From Leptospira selangorensis (GTDB taxonomy: Bacteria; Spirochaetota; Leptospiria; Leptospirales; Leptospiraceae), in assembly GCF_004769405.1 (NCBI RefSeq), contig NZ_RQES01000018.1, positions 62,001-126,000 on the forward strand: a DNA stretch of 64,000 nucleotides, written 5' to 3'. Below, piece by piece: positions 31,076 through 40,410 of the stretch. Under the pieces are notes generated by a model that was given only the letters and a program-made list of their open reading frames with translations, ran no database searches and was not told where the DNA came from. A program made the translations under genes and the position numbers. The stretch's first letter is position 1. Each line of letters begins with the position of its first letter.

Positions 31076-32674
31076 TTATTCCAAGTGCGGAATAAGTTTT
31101 TCCGCATCCAGATCGAATCTTTCCAAAAGCATGTTTTTCGCGATATAGTATCTCATTAGATCTATATTAAAATTCACTTTTGCTTGAGTAAGGCTGAGCT
31201 GGTCTCTCACCAAAGTATCCAAAGCATTTTTAACTGCGACTGCATCCGCTCTTCCTTGTTGGAAGCTTCGGACCACACCGTTATAATAGTTTTGGGTTTC
31301 TTTTTCGGTGACTATGGAGTTCTTATAAATTTTATAACTAGCTTCTAAAGAATCGATCCTTCCTCTTAGATCGTCTCTTACTTCATTCTTAACTTCGTTC
31401 TCTTTTAGAGTAGCTTGGCGAACTCCTATCTCGGAGTCTCTTCTTCCTGCAGCAACTCCCTTATCGAATAATGGATAAGAGAAACTTACTTTTCCGTTGA
31501 AGTCTTTGTAACGAGCAGATTGAACACCGTCAGTCGCGTCCGTATAATTTTTATCAGGGCTTGTGATTGTTTGAGCCTGAGAAGATGCAGAACCGGAAAG
31601 AGTTAGAGAAGGTAACTGATCACTTTTTGCATTTTTCAGCATAAGTTCAGCGATCTCTTTTTCTCTGACTGCGTTTAGATAATCCGCTCTTTTTTTATAA
31701 GCGATATCCAGGTCTTTTGTGTAATCAGGTTTTTCAGGAATTTCTTCCATAAGATCTGTTTCTTCTGAAAGATCCGAATCATTTTCTAATTTTAAAGTAC
31801 GAGCTAATTTTCTTTTTGCTTCGTCTTTTTGAACGACTGCTGTTTCTAATTGGCTATCCGCTTGTGCGAGTAGAGCATTCCATTGGTTAACTTCGAATCC
31901 TTCCGAAAGTCCTAAACCTTGTTTACGAACAGTAAGATTTCTAATATTGCTTACATTCTCTTTTAATCTGCGGAATGTTTTTAAGGACTGTAGTTTAACT
32001 GAATAGTCCCAGAAATCCACAAGAGATCCTACGATCGCTTCCGAGATCTGAAGAGAAACTTGGCTTTTCGCCATTTCTTTTTGGTTGTCCAGGATTCTCT
32101 CCTGGTTTCTTCCCTTATAACCGAATGAGTTTTTTAATAAGTCTTGGGAAACTGTGGCAGTGATAAATCCAGTATAAAGTGGAGGAAGTGCAAGTCCTGC
32201 AAAACTCGCAGTAAGAGGGTTACTCTTGTCCTCGAAAGCGTTCGAGTCGAATCGTCTGTTTCCTGCTTCTAACTTGAAGTAGGTTCCGGTAGTGCGGATC
32301 GTTTTTTCAATCCCCCCTTTGATCGTATCATCGGAAGTTTTTGTTCCAGTAAATACGTTGTTCTGGTTCAAAGGAAGAACTGTTTGTCTGAAACTTCCGT
32401 CAGCTACTAATCTCCAAGAATATTGGGACTCCGCTTTTAAGTAACTTGAATCGGTTTTTGCCAATTCGTATCTAAGATTTTGTAGTTTGAAGTTGCTATC
32501 AAGAGCTCTTTTAACTGTCTCTTCAGTAGTTAACTTCAGGACCTTTCCGGATTTATTCTCTTGGGAGAATATCCCGGAAAATCCCGAAAGGAGGATGAGG
32601 CTCGAAACCAAAAAGACAGAGATTGTCTTCCCGCTTATTGTTTTGGTCCAAAAATTCCCATTTTCTAATTTCAT
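31076..32674 (-). CDS. TolC-family outer membrane efflux protein
   Basis: This 532-residue protein has a signal peptide ending near 'SGFSGIFSQ'. Two similar helical halves are typical of the OEP family: 'TVKRALDSNFKLQNLRYELAKTDSSYLKAESQYSWRL' in the first, and 'AYKKRADYLNAVREKEIAELMLKNAKSDQLPSLTLSGSAS' in the second, with long coiled coils. It should form the trimeric exit duct of an RND- or ABC-type exporter or a type I secretion system. No inner-membrane pump or adaptor is adjacent. It lies between sucD (30 bases) and the SH3 protein (18 bases). Confidence 0.9.
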   Translation of the reverse strand: MKLENGNFWTKTISGKTISVFLVSSLILLSGFSGIFSQENKSGKVLKLTTEETVKRALDSNFKLQNLRYELAKTDSSYLKAESQYSWRLVADGSFRQTVLPLNQNNVFTGTKTSDDTIKGGIEKTIRTTGTYFKLEAGNRRFDSNAFEDKSNPLTASFAGLALPPLYTGFITATVSQDLLKNSFGYKGRNQERILDNQKEMAKSQVSLQISEAIVGSLVDFWDYSVKLQSLKTFRRLKENVSNIRNLTVRKQGLGLSEGFEVNQWNALLAQADSQLETAVVQKDEAKRKLARTLKLENDSDLSEETDLMEEIPEKPDYTKDLDIAYKKRADYLNAVREKEIAELMLKNAKSDQLPSLTLSGSASSQAQTITSPDKNYTDATDGVQSARYKDFNGKVSFSYPLFDKGVAAGRRDSEIGVRQATLKENEVKNEVRDDLRGRIDSLEASYKIYKNSIVTEKETQNYYNGVVRSFQQGRADAVAVKNALDTLVRDQLSLTQAKVNFNIDLMRYYIAKNMLLERFDLDAEKLIPHLE

Positions 32675-32704
32675 AACCTTTCCTCCCGATCTTAAAGTAT
32701 TAGA

Positions 32705-33589
32705 TTAGCCTAATGCTTTTTTCATTTTTTCGCCGACTTCGGCGATAGATTGGCAAACAGAAATACCTGCATCCTGCATAGCTTTCATCTTGGAAGAAGC
32801 TGTTCCCATTCCTCCGCTGATGATCGCGCCAGCATGCCCCATCCTTTTTCCAGGAGGTGCAGTTTGGCCTGCGATAAATCCTACTACAGGTTTTTTAACA
32901 TGAGCTTTGATATAAGCAGCAGCTTCTTCTTCTGAAGTTCCGCCGATCTCTCCAATCATTACGATACCTTTAGTTTCAGGATCTTCATTCAGAAGTCTAA
33001 CTGCTTCCGTGTGATTCATTCCTGGAACAGGGTCTCCACCGATACCGATCACAGTGGATTGTCCCAAACCATGTTGGGTAAGCTGTGCAACTGATTCGTA
33101 AGTTAAGGTTCCTGAACGGGAAACGATTCCTACGTTTCCTGCTTGGTGAATAAAACCAGGCATGATCCCCATTTTAACTTTGTATTTAGGAGAGATCACA
33201 CCAGGGCAGTTCGGTCCAACCAGTCTGGTTTTGGAATTACGAAGTGCGCTATAAACCTTAAGCATATCATGTGTTGGAATTCCTTCTGTGATACAAACCA
33301 CAAGAGGAATTTCATTGAAGATACCTTCTAAGATCGCGTCGGCTGCGAATGGAGGCGGAACGAAAATGATAGAAGCATTTGCTCCTTCTTTAACGATCGC
33401 GTCTTTTAAACTATTGAATACAGGAACGTTTTTACCGGCGAGTTCTACATTTTGCCCGCCTTTTCCAGGAGTTACTCCTCCTACAACGCTAGTTCCGTAT
33501 TCTATCATTTGAGTCGCGTGGAAAGAACCTTCTTTACCGGTAATCCCTTGAACCACAACTCTTGTATTGCTATCTACTAATACTGCCAT
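32705..33589 (-). CDS. sucD: Succinyl-CoA synthetase, alpha subunit
   Basis: This 294-residue subunit carries the CoA-binding Rossmann domain ([24 protein letters not shown]) and the active-site histidine that is phosphorylated ([14 protein letters not shown]). Together with SucC it converts succinyl-CoA, phosphate and ADP to succinate, CoA and ATP in the citric acid cycle. It follows sucC after 26 bases and is presumably translated from the same message. Confidence 0.97.
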   Translation of the reverse strand: MAVLVDSNTRVVVQGITGKEGSFHATQMIEYGTSVVGGVTPGKGGQNVELAGKNVPVFNSLKDAIVKEGANASIIFVPPPFAADAILEGIFNEIPLVVCITEGIPTHDMLKVYSALRNSKTRLVGPNCPGVISPKYKVKMGIMPGFIHQAGNVGIVSRSGTLTYESVAQLTQHGLGQSTVIGIGGDPVPGMNHTEAVRLLNEDPETKGIVMIGEIGGTSEEEAAAYIKAHVKKPVVGFIAGQTAPPGKRMGHAGAIISGGMGTASSKMKAMQDAGISVCQSIAEVGEKMKKALG

Positions 33590-33615
33590 GTTATATTAAG
33601 TTAACCTTATGTTAT

Positions 33616-34788
33616 TTATTTAATGGCATCTGCCACTTTTTTAGCCGCGGTGCGAAGATCCTCTTCTCCGATGATGTTTAGACCGGATTCGTTCAGGATT
33701 TTTTTACCTTCTTCCGCGTTGGTTCCTTTCAAACGAACTACTAATGGAACATTGATGTTCACTGCTTTAGCAGCTTCGATGATCCCCAGAGCAACTCGGT
33801 CACAACGAACGATCCCTCCGAAGATATTGATGAAGATTCCTTTAACGTTTGGATCTCCCAGGATCAGTTTGAATCCGTTGGTAACAGTAGTAACGTTCGC
33901 TCCACCGCCCACGTCTAGGAAGTTTGCAGGTTCGGCACCAGCGAGTTTAACGATGTCCATGGTTGCCATTGCAAGACCTGCACCGTTAACCATACAGCCG
34001 ATGTTTCCATCTAACTTAACGTAGTTGATATTGTATTCGCTAGCTTGTACTTCTAAAGGATCTTCTTCGGAAACGTCTCTGAAAGCAGCGTTTTCTGGAT
34101 GGCGATAAAGTGCGTTCTCATCTAAGTCGATCTTACAGTCACCTGCAATGATCTCGTTTTCTTTGGTAAGGATCAAAGGGTTGATCTCTAATAAAGATGC
34201 ATCTTCTTTAATATAAGCATTATAAACGGAAGTAAGAAGAGCTTTAAAAGACTTATGGGATTCGGCAGGAAGGCCAAGATCAAAAGCAAGTTGAGAAGCT
34301 TGGTTTGGTTGTAATCCGATACCTGGATCTACTGCGATCTTCAGGATTTTTTCAGGATGAGTTTCCGCAACTTCTTCAATCTCCATACCACCTTCAGTGG
34401 AAGCCATGATGATTGTTTTGCGGATCGCGCGATCTAATAATACACTTAAATAAAATTCCTTCGCGATATTGATCCCTTGCTCGAGATAAACTTTTAAAAC
34501 TTTTTTACCTTCAGGTCCAGTTTGAGGAGTGATAAGTTGCATGCCTAGGATCTTGTCTACGGCGGCTAATGCGTCTTCTTTAGTTTTGGTAACTTTAACT
34601 CCGCCGCCTTTTCCTCTACCACCAGCGTGGATTTGGGCTTTAACGACTACAACAGATGCTCCCGTTTTGGAAGAAACTTCTTCGTGGGCTTTTGCACCGT
34701 CTTCTTTTTTATCAATTACTACGCCGAAAGGAACTTTGGCGTTATGGCGTCTCAGGATTTCCTTGGCCTGGTACTCGTGAATTTTCAT
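33616..34788 (-). CDS. sucC: Succinyl-CoA synthetase, beta subunit
   Basis: This 390-residue ATP-grasp subunit has the N-terminus [22 protein letters not shown], '[20 protein letters not shown]', '[12 protein letters not shown]' and the C-terminal CoA-ligase segment '[16 protein letters not shown]'. It binds the nucleotide and succinate. It has an AAGG ribosome site seven bases before the ATG and heads a seven-gene minus-strand run continuing through sucD and the TolC-like gene to lpxB. Confidence 0.97.
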   Translation of the reverse strand: MKIHEYQAKEILRRHNAKVPFGVVIDKKEDGAKAHEEVSSKTGASVVVVKAQIHAGGRGKGGGVKVTKTKEDALAAVDKILGMQLITPQTGPEGKKVLKVYLEQGINIAKEFYLSVLLDRAIRKTIIMASTEGGMEIEEVAETHPEKILKIAVDPGIGLQPNQASQLAFDLGLPAESHKSFKALLTSVYNAYIKEDASLLEINPLILTKENEIIAGDCKIDLDENALYRHPENAAFRDVSEEDPLEVQASEYNINYVKLDGNIGCMVNGAGLAMATMDIVKLAGAEPANFLDVGGGANVTTVTNGFKLILGDPNVKGIFINIFGGIVRCDRVALGIIEAAKAVNINVPLVVRLKGTNAEEGKKILNESGLNIIGEEDLRTAAKKVADAIK

Positions 34789-35205
34789 GAATCAACCTTG
34801 TTTTTTTGGATGTGAGTTCAGTTTGGAATGCTTTTTCTAAGGATTTTACCTGGAAGAATCCTGTCCATCCCCTTTCGGTAGGAGTTCCCACAAGAGGCTT
34901 TAAATGAAGGGACCAACCTTGGTCCAAAGTCCTCTGCGACTTTGCGTCTCTGCGTGAATCTATAATTTTTACTTTTGAAGATGACTCGGGTCCGGGGGTC
35001 GAAGGTAAAAAGATTCCCCGGAGAGGGGGTAGCGGAAGACGCGAATGCGGCTATAGCGTGGGGGATTCCTCCCCCTCAAAAATCGACCGAGACATTTCTG
35101 TGACAATACTTTAGAAACTGAACCAATATATTTTCCGTTATCACATTATATTTTCTGCTATATTGTATATTTTGCCTGATTTTTAGGATCATTCTAACCA
35201 AAAAG
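34789..35205. other. Divergent intergenic region with repeats between sucC and rhodanese lipoprotein
   Basis: No gene seen. It holds a 15-base palindromic-repeat family member (GTAGGAGTTCCCACA, 34878-34892), a perfect palindrome GGACCAACCTTGGTCC (34910-34925) in the probable sucC leader, and a member of the CACGCAGAG repeat family (34931-34958, minus orientation). A G-rich block follows at 34987-35082. Promoters for both flanking genes must lie here, but none is convincing. Confidence 0.45.
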
Positions 35206-35207
35206 GG

Positions 35208-35234
35208 CTAACTCGTGGCTTGCCACGTTAGGAG
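35208..35234 (+). promoter_or_regulatory. Hairpin abutting the ribosome binding site of the rhodanese lipoprotein
   Basis: CGTGGC (35214-35219) pairs with GCCACG (35222-35227) over a TT loop. CTAA (35208-35211) can extend to TTAG (35228-35231) past a two-base bulge. The AGGAG ribosome site (35230-35234) overlaps the 3' arm, so folding could limit ribosome access. Confidence 0.5.
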
Positions 35235-35242
35235 AAATATAA

Positions 35243-36727
35243 ATGAAGGTGATCTATATTGGGCTGGTATGCCTATTTTTGGGGACGTTTGTCTCCTGTG
35301 ATTCAGGGGGCGGCGATTCTAATTCCGCTCTAGCGGTATTGGCAGGTTTTGGAAATTCCATTCCGGTCAGTTCCGCGGCAGATTTAACGAATGAATCTGC
35401 TGCTTCTTATGATGATAACGAATGGGGGCTTGTAACTTCTTCTCGTTTGGAATCTTGGGTAAGCGATTGGCAAAACCAAAAGCCGTCTCATATCAGCGGA
35501 AAGCTTGTGATCTTACAAAGTAGCCTTGCGAATAATTTTTCGGGGGATACAAGTGGGAGATCCTACGTTAAGCCTGATAATGCAAACGGAGTGTATGTGT
35601 ATCATCTGGATGATTTTCAAGCTGGATTCCGTTTCAACCAGCAGAGAGATACAGGACTCATTCGTAACTCAGTACGTTACCAAGCTGACGGCCAAACTGT
35701 GGACCAATGGTTGAAAGTATTCGGGATCAATTTGAAAACAGACTTGGTAGTTTTTGCAGTAGGCTCTGCGAACAATAACGGTACCGCTTATACGAATGGA
35801 AGCCAAACCCAGGATATTACCAGAGGAATTTATTGGCTTAGATATTGGGGAGCGGATATCAAACATCTCGCGATCCTAAACGGAGATATCAGGAGCAATT
35901 TTACGAATGTAACTTATCTTTCTGCGACCAAGGATACAGCTCCGAATGCAAATGGGAACTTCAGCGTAAAACAACTGAAGGTGGATAATACGATTATCAC
36001 TCTAACCTTAGAAGATATCATTAAGATCGCTAAAAATAATGGAAGCGCTTCTATTAGCGGGCTTACAGGAACTCAGATCATTGTGGATGCAAGACCTACG
36101 AATCAATATGACCAAACTGTCGGGATTACGAACTCAGGAGCAAATCATATAACAACCGCTTGGAATGATTCAGGTGCTCCTGCTGCAGGTGTGAGTGGAA
36201 CTCCGAAGAAGTATGTTTTGTTTGAAACTAGGATCAAAGGAGCAAAAACGTTTCCTTGGGCTTCTTTATTAGATACTTCTGCTACCGGATATAGATTTAA
36301 GGATAAGGTAACTCTTGCAGGTATTTTTGCGAATACTGGAACCGGAGGAGCAGGTTATACTGCGGGAGCTACAATCGTTTCCCAGTGTAGGACAAACTTC
36401 GAAGCACAGGTGAATGGATTTGTTTCTCAGAATATATTAGGATATCCTACTGTATTCTATGATGGTTCTTTAGTAGAATGGACTTCTCTTGTTGCGGAAT
36501 ATCCTGATTCTACGGAAGGAACTAGTTTTAACAAACTTTCCTTAACTTCTCCTTTCAGAACGGATACTGCGGATTTGAGTTATGCTCCAGGCGGGAACAT
36601 TAATTATAATTCACATTCTTCCGGTGGGACTGGAAGCCCTTATGTAACCGTGGCTCAGGCGGATATAGATCCTTCTTCCACTACAACACGCAAGGCTCAG
36701 GCAGAAGATAAGGCTTATAAGTATTGA
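35243..36727 (+). CDS. Rhodanese-like lipoprotein (sulfurtransferase family)
   Basis: This 494-residue lipoprotein (lipobox FVSC, Cys19) carries the tether DSGGGDSNSALAVLAGFGNS. Two rhodanese-like modules follow. The first includes 'DLVVFAVGSANNN..RGIYWLRYWGADIKHLAILNGD'. The second includes 'TQIIVDARPTNQYD' and, near the end, 'IVSQCRTNFEAQVNGF', which fits a catalytic Cys loop, then 'TVFYDGSLVEW', the usual end of such enzymes. Thiosulfate or mercaptopyruvate sulfurtransferases move sulfane sulfur onto this Cys; activity here is inferred. Its location outside the cytoplasm is unusual. A GGAGAAAT ribosome site sits beside a hairpin, and a strong terminator follows. Confidence 0.8.
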   Translation: MKVIYIGLVCLFLGTFVSCDSGGGDSNSALAVLAGFGNSIPVSSAADLTNESAASYDDNEWGLVTSSRLESWVSDWQNQKPSHISGKLVILQSSLANNFSGDTSGRSYVKPDNANGVYVYHLDDFQAGFRFNQQRDTGLIRNSVRYQADGQTVDQWLKVFGINLKTDLVVFAVGSANNNGTAYTNGSQTQDITRGIYWLRYWGADIKHLAILNGDIRSNFTNVTYLSATKDTAPNANGNFSVKQLKVDNTIITLTLEDIIKIAKNNGSASISGLTGTQIIVDARPTNQYDQTVGITNSGANHITTAWNDSGAPAAGVSGTPKKYVLFETRIKGAKTFPWASLLDTSATGYRFKDKVTLAGIFANTGTGGAGYTAGATIVSQCRTNFEAQVNGFVSQNILGYPTVFYDGSLVEWTSLVAEYPDSTEGTSFNKLSLTSPFRTDTADLSYAPGGNINYNSHSSGGTGSPYVTVAQADIDPSSTTTRKAQAEDKAYKY

Positions 36728-36737
36728 TCTGAAAAAG

Positions 36738-36764
36738 AAAAGGCTCCGAAGGAGCCTTTTGTAA
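36738..36764 (+). terminator. Intrinsic terminator after the rhodanese lipoprotein
   Basis: AAAAGGCTCC (36738-36747) and GGAGCCTTTT (36751-36760) form a perfect ten-pair stem with loop GAA and a short T tail. Because the stem carries A and T runs, it can also serve the converging DoxX gene. Confidence 0.93.
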
Positions 36765-36794
36765 CTTGAATATTCTATATTTATAATGTTTATT

Positions 36795-37241
36795 TTAGAG
36801 TGAGGAAAGGATAGCAAGATCCAAAGAATAAGCTCCTCCACCTACGATTGCTAGTGCAATTGCAAGTCCGATCGCCAATACTTGGAATTCGTAACCTTCT
36901 CCTTTTTGAGCTCCATACCAGTTCATGAAAAATCCATGCTCTTTATGAACGAGCAGGGCTGCTCCAAGCATAATGATAGCGATACCGATTGCGGAGACTC
37001 GAGTAAGTAGTCCTAGGATTAATGCCACGGATCCGAATGACTCACCAATAATAACTAAGAATGCGATGATTCCTGGAAGCCCTGCAGTTTGAGTAAAATA
37101 TCCATAGGTTCCTTTAAATCCGTAACCGCCGAACCAACCCAATAATTTTTGAGCGCCATGTGGGAAGATTACGATCCCGAGCGTTAATCTTAAGACCAGT
37201 GGGACGATATCGCTGCTGGTTGCTAATAATGTTTCTAACAT
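36795..37241 (-). CDS. DoxX family membrane protein
   Basis: This 148-residue protein has four hydrophobic segments and the DoxX pattern 'LVLRLTLGIVIFPHGAQKLLGWFGGYGFKGT', followed by 'GIIAFLVIIGESFGSVALILGLLTR' and 'HGFFMNW'. Family members are small inner-membrane proteins, some linked to thiosulfate or redox metabolism. A link to the rhodanese lipoprotein across the shared terminator is only suggestive, since the two genes converge. Confidence 0.87.
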   Translation of the reverse strand: MLETLLATSSDIVPLVLRLTLGIVIFPHGAQKLLGWFGGYGFKGTYGYFTQTAGLPGIIAFLVIIGESFGSVALILGLLTRVSAIGIAIIMLGAALLVHKEHGFFMNWYGAQKGEGYEFQVLAIGLAIALAIVGGGAYSLDLAILSSL

Positions 37242-37598
37242 TTTGAATACTTCCTTCTATTAATTCAGGAATTAATAGTTTATTGTTAAAGTATATTACT
37301 TTGAATATGAAGTATTTCTTACAAGTTTTTTTCACCAGGGTCGGCCAAAAATCGGAAATTTTTTCAGGTAGGAACTCCTGACCCGAAATTTCAGCGGGAT
37401 AAACTGCCAAGAATCGCCGGTTTGTAAGGAAATTTTCGACTTTTAGAGATGATCAAAATATGATTCTATGGCCCAGTTTATTGGTCTGAATTTTTGTCAA
37501 AATTCAATATAGCAGAATTTAATCTGTTATTTATGATGATCGGATTTGGGATGGTCCTGGAGATCTTTCGATACATTCGTAAAAGATCGGGAGAGAAG
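37242..37598. other. Divergent intergenic region upstream of doxX-like and DUF819 genes
   Basis: No gene seen. A TTG-initiated extension of the DUF819 frame starts at 37494, but the ATG at 37599 with GGGAGAGAAG upstream is preferred. No clear promoter or repeat was found. Confidence 0.35.
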
Positions 37599-38738
37599 AT
37601 GTCTGAAATAGTCCACTGGATAATCTCTGTTTTATTTTTAGGATTTGTTCTCGGATTTCCATGGCTTGCAGGGAGTCTTTCTGGAAAGCATAAATGGTTG
37701 GGGTTTTTAGGACCTGTCGTTCTATGCTACGCTTCCGGAATCGTATTGGGGAACTTAATCCCAGCTGAGTTTTTACCCAAGAAGATCGCAGAAACAATTT
37801 CCGAAATTTCTATCCCGATCGCAATCCCACTGTTGCTTGCTTCTTCCGATTTTGGACGAGGTATCAAAGAAGCAAAACTTGCGTTATTCTCCTTCTTTCT
37901 ATCTTGTATTGCAGTTGCGATCTCTTCCGTTTCCGTGGGCTTTTTCCTAAGCGCTCTACATCCGGAATCTTCTAAAATAGGCGGGATGCTTGCCGGTCTA
38001 TATACCGGAGGAACTCCGAATTCGAATGCAATCGGTTTAGCTTTGGATACAGGAAAGGCAACGATTGCACTTGTGAACACTGTCGATCTTTTGATCGGTG
38101 GAACTTATCTTTTATTCCTTCTTAGTTTTTCCAAAAAAGTATATTCAATTTTCCTAAAGCCAGAGGTGGTAAGTGAGGAAGGAGGAGAAATTTTTTCGGA
38201 AGTCCAGGTTTCTCCCAAAAATCCTATTATTCGTTTGTTATTAGGAGTTTTTCTTTCCGTTTTAGGTTTGGCCGGTTCTCTTGGGATTTCTCAAGTAATT
38301 TTCGGAACTGCTTCCGCGCCTTTGATCCTACTCGGCATCACTACCTGGGGAATCGGGATCTCATTCTCTAAAAAAGTAAGAAGTTTGAATACATATCCGG
38401 TCGGGTATTATTTTATTCTAATATTCTCCGTTGCAATTGGGTTTTTGGCGGATTTTGGAAGTTTAGTTAAGGGAGCTTCAGGTGTTCTGTTGATCGTTCT
38501 TGCGACCATGTCGATTGCGATCCTTCTTCATTTACTTTTTGGGATCTTATTTAGGATCCCTGTGGATACTTGGATTATCACTTCTGTCTCCAGTATTTAC
38601 GGCCCTGCATTTGTGCCTTCCGTCGCAGCTGCAATTGGTAATAGAGGTGTGCTGATTTTAGGGATTTTGACCGGGCTAATCGGGTACGCTGTTGGAAATT
38701 ATTTAGGTTTGGCAGTGTATTGGTTTTTGGCGAGGTAG
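37599..38738 (+). CDS. DUF819 family membrane protein
   Basis: This is 379 residues from the ATG at 37599, which has a strong ribosome site; a TTG start at 37494 would add 35 residues with no membrane segment of the family. About ten to eleven transmembrane segments are visible. Family landmarks include 'PLLLASSDFGRGIKEAKLALFSFF', 'GGMLAGLYTGGTPNSNAIGLALD' and 'GPAFVPSVAAAIGNRGVLILGILTGLIGYAVGNY'. DUF819 (YjcL-like) proteins are predicted carriers of unknown substrate. The gene is alone on its strand. Confidence 0.87.
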   Translation: MSEIVHWIISVLFLGFVLGFPWLAGSLSGKHKWLGFLGPVVLCYASGIVLGNLIPAEFLPKKIAETISEISIPIAIPLLLASSDFGRGIKEAKLALFSFFLSCIAVAISSVSVGFFLSALHPESSKIGGMLAGLYTGGTPNSNAIGLALDTGKATIALVNTVDLLIGGTYLLFLLSFSKKVYSIFLKPEVVSEEGGEIFSEVQVSPKNPIIRLLLGVFLSVLGLAGSLGISQVIFGTASAPLILLGITTWGIGISFSKKVRSLNTYPVGYYFILIFSVAIGFLADFGSLVKGASGVLLIVLATMSIAILLHLLFGILFRIPVDTWIITSVSSIYGPAFVPSVAAAIGNRGVLILGILTGLIGYAVGNYLGLAVYWFLAR

Positions 38739-38776
38739 GGGGGAAGGACGCGGAGGAAGGAGAGGCTCAGAGTTTT

Positions 38777-38804
38777 TTCACGCAGAGGTGTAGAGCCGCG
38801 GAAG
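38777..38804 (+). repeat. Member of CACGCAGAG intergenic repeat family
   Basis: TTCACGCAGAGG followed by GTAGAGCCGCGGAAG matches the sequences at 34931-34958 (complement) and 46909-46935 in layout: (C)ACGCAGAG, six to eight bases, then a GCCGC.GAG-type block. A preceding CTCAGAGTTTT (38767-38777) also recurs before the third copy. Confidence 0.5.
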
Positions 38805-38869
38805 TTTTTTACTCAGGTTCAGGAGCTCGTTTTGTGCGAGAGCGATTTTTGCCTGGAAGCTATCGAGAT

Positions 38870-39292
38870 TTAAGCAACTAGTAAGTAAACCCTCATTTCT
38901 CCGTTGTAATCCGGATTTCCTTCTAAGATTTGTTTTTTAGGATTTGGATACAAATCTAACGTTTCTAAAGCAAGATATCCTAGTAGAGGAGGAGTCCCAA
39001 TCGGCAGCTCCATGACTTCCATATTGCATTTTCTATCCCAAATCTTAAGTTGTATTGGTGAATAGACTTTTGTTTGGACCGTTCCATTTGCAGTGATGGC
39101 GGGTCTAGTATACATTGGTTGCAAACCTAAAATTTGGATCAAATCACCGGGAAGGCAAACCATAGAGGCCCCGGTATCTACAAGGAATTCGATTTCGACC
39201 TTACGGATCCTATCTTGGACTAAATTTCCGGATTTATACGCAAGCACGTCCGCAGTATTTTCTAATTCTGCTTTTTGATAAATCCTTCCCAA
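38870..39292 (-). CDS. Retropepsin-like aspartyl protease family protein
   Basis: This 140-residue protein has a single aspartyl-protease motif, 'IEFLVDTGASMVCLPGDLIQILGL', with the D-T-G-A-S catalytic triad. The closing 'PPLLGYLALETLDLYPNPKKQIL' is typical of bacterial clan AA proteins related to retropepsins. It probably works as a homodimer. No signal peptide is seen, so a cytoplasmic location is likely; the substrate is unknown. It stands alone. Confidence 0.85.
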   Translation of the reverse strand: MGRIYQKAELENTADVLAYKSGNLVQDRIRKVEIEFLVDTGASMVCLPGDLIQILGLQPMYTRPAITANGTVQTKVYSPIQLKIWDRKCNMEVMELPIGTPPLLGYLALETLDLYPNPKKQILEGNPDYNGEMRVYLLVA

Positions 39293-39764
39293 ATCAATTT
39301 CCCCCGTGGAGAGATTCGAATGTTTTCAGAGTGATGTCAAATGGATTCTTTAGGTTTTTTGAATGTAGTGAGGAATATTGATTCCAGGAATGGAGAGGCG
39401 AAATTTAGGAAGTGGAGAATTGAATTTTGATTCCGAGTTCATTTGTGAAGAATCGAATGTTGGAATTCCAACATATGTTTTAAGTGGAAATTCGGATTGT
39501 AATTTAGGAAATTTTCATATATAGGAGAATTGCTTCTCCCACAAGCCCACCTCCTCCACCCGAACCAGGGCGGGGGCCGTTTTTAAAAATCCGCTTTCGA
39601 TCAATCTTAGCGTATCAATTCAACTTATACTCGTTTGACTTTCGTCACCGACTCGCATTGCGGTCGTCTTCTCGCTCCCTATGGGTCGCTACGAAGGGGC
39701 GGGGGCGATCTTCACCCACATGTTGGAGTTCCAGCAACCGTTACATTTTGCACGATCAGGTTAC
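39293..39764. other. Intergenic region with palindromes and G+C-rich block
   Basis: No gene seen. ATGTTGGAATTCCAACAT at 39457-39474 is a perfect 18-base palindrome, and TGTTGGAGTTCCAGCA at 39721-39736 is a second copy of the same family. Between them (39535-39715) is a G+C-rich segment with short hairpin arms, compositionally like the element at 55152. Confidence 0.5.
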
Positions 39765-40400
39765 TTAAAGATTTTTTAATATCTCTCGGATCAGTTCTCC
39801 CGTATCCGTAAAACTTTGTTTTTTTAGGATCTTCTCCACTTCTTTGAGAGCGGATTTATCTTCGAAACCGAGCTGAACAAGTGCTTGGACTGCAGTTTCT
39901 TTAAAACGATCTTCAGGGGAAGGAAGTTTTTCTTTGGAAGTTTCAGGGATTGAAGGATCTTCCGGACCTGCTTCTAAAAACAGTTCCAGTTTTTTGAGAT
40001 TTTGTTTTACTTCGAAAAAGATTTTTTCAGAAGTTTTGGCTCTGACTTTTGGAATTTTTTCCAAGTCCTTTGCTTCTCCGGAAGAGGCGATCTTATGCAA
40101 TTCCCAAGGACTGAAGAAGGAGAGCACTTTGAGTGCGGTCATTTCTCCGATCCCGTGTAGGCCCTTCATTACTTTAAAAAATTCTTTATCTCTTTCTTGT
40201 AGGAATCCGAAAAGTTTTTGTCCTCTTTCGGTGATGGAATGATGGATATGTAGTCGAACTTCTTTGGCGGAAGTTTGGAATTCTTTCAGTTCCCAATAGG
40301 TCTTGAATGAAATTACGATTTCATAAGTTACTCCATGAACATCTAAGTTCACGGAGCCTACTTCTAGTTTTCGAATGGAACCTTGTAGTCCGGAGATCAT
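39765..40400 (-). CDS. ruvA: Holliday junction branch migration complex subunit RuvA
   Basis: This is 211 residues from the ATG at 40400, the standard RuvA start ([28 protein letters not shown]); the frame is open 12 codons further but that part is not family-like. The OB domain contains '[18 protein letters not shown]'. The helix-hairpin-helix region contains '[19 protein letters not shown]' and '[20 protein letters not shown]'. The C-terminal domain that contacts RuvB is at about 165-211. RuvA binds the four-way junction and loads RuvB. ruvB and ruvC are not in the window. The start lies ten bases after the outer-membrane protein gene. Confidence 0.94.
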   Translation of the reverse strand: MISGLQGSIRKLEVGSVNLDVHGVTYEIVISFKTYWELKEFQTSAKEVRLHIHHSITERGQKLFGFLQERDKEFFKVMKGLHGIGEMTALKVLSFFSPWELHKIASSGEAKDLEKIPKVRAKTSEKIFFEVKQNLKKLELFLEAGPEDPSIPETSKEKLPSPEDRFKETAVQALVQLGFEDKSALKEVEKILKKQSFTDTGELIREILKNL

Positions 40401-40410
40401 GTCGGGAAGT

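Noticed and set aside
37114..37410. 98-codon minus-strand frame near doxX
   Set aside because: It overlaps the DoxX coding region in another frame and has no recognisable feature.
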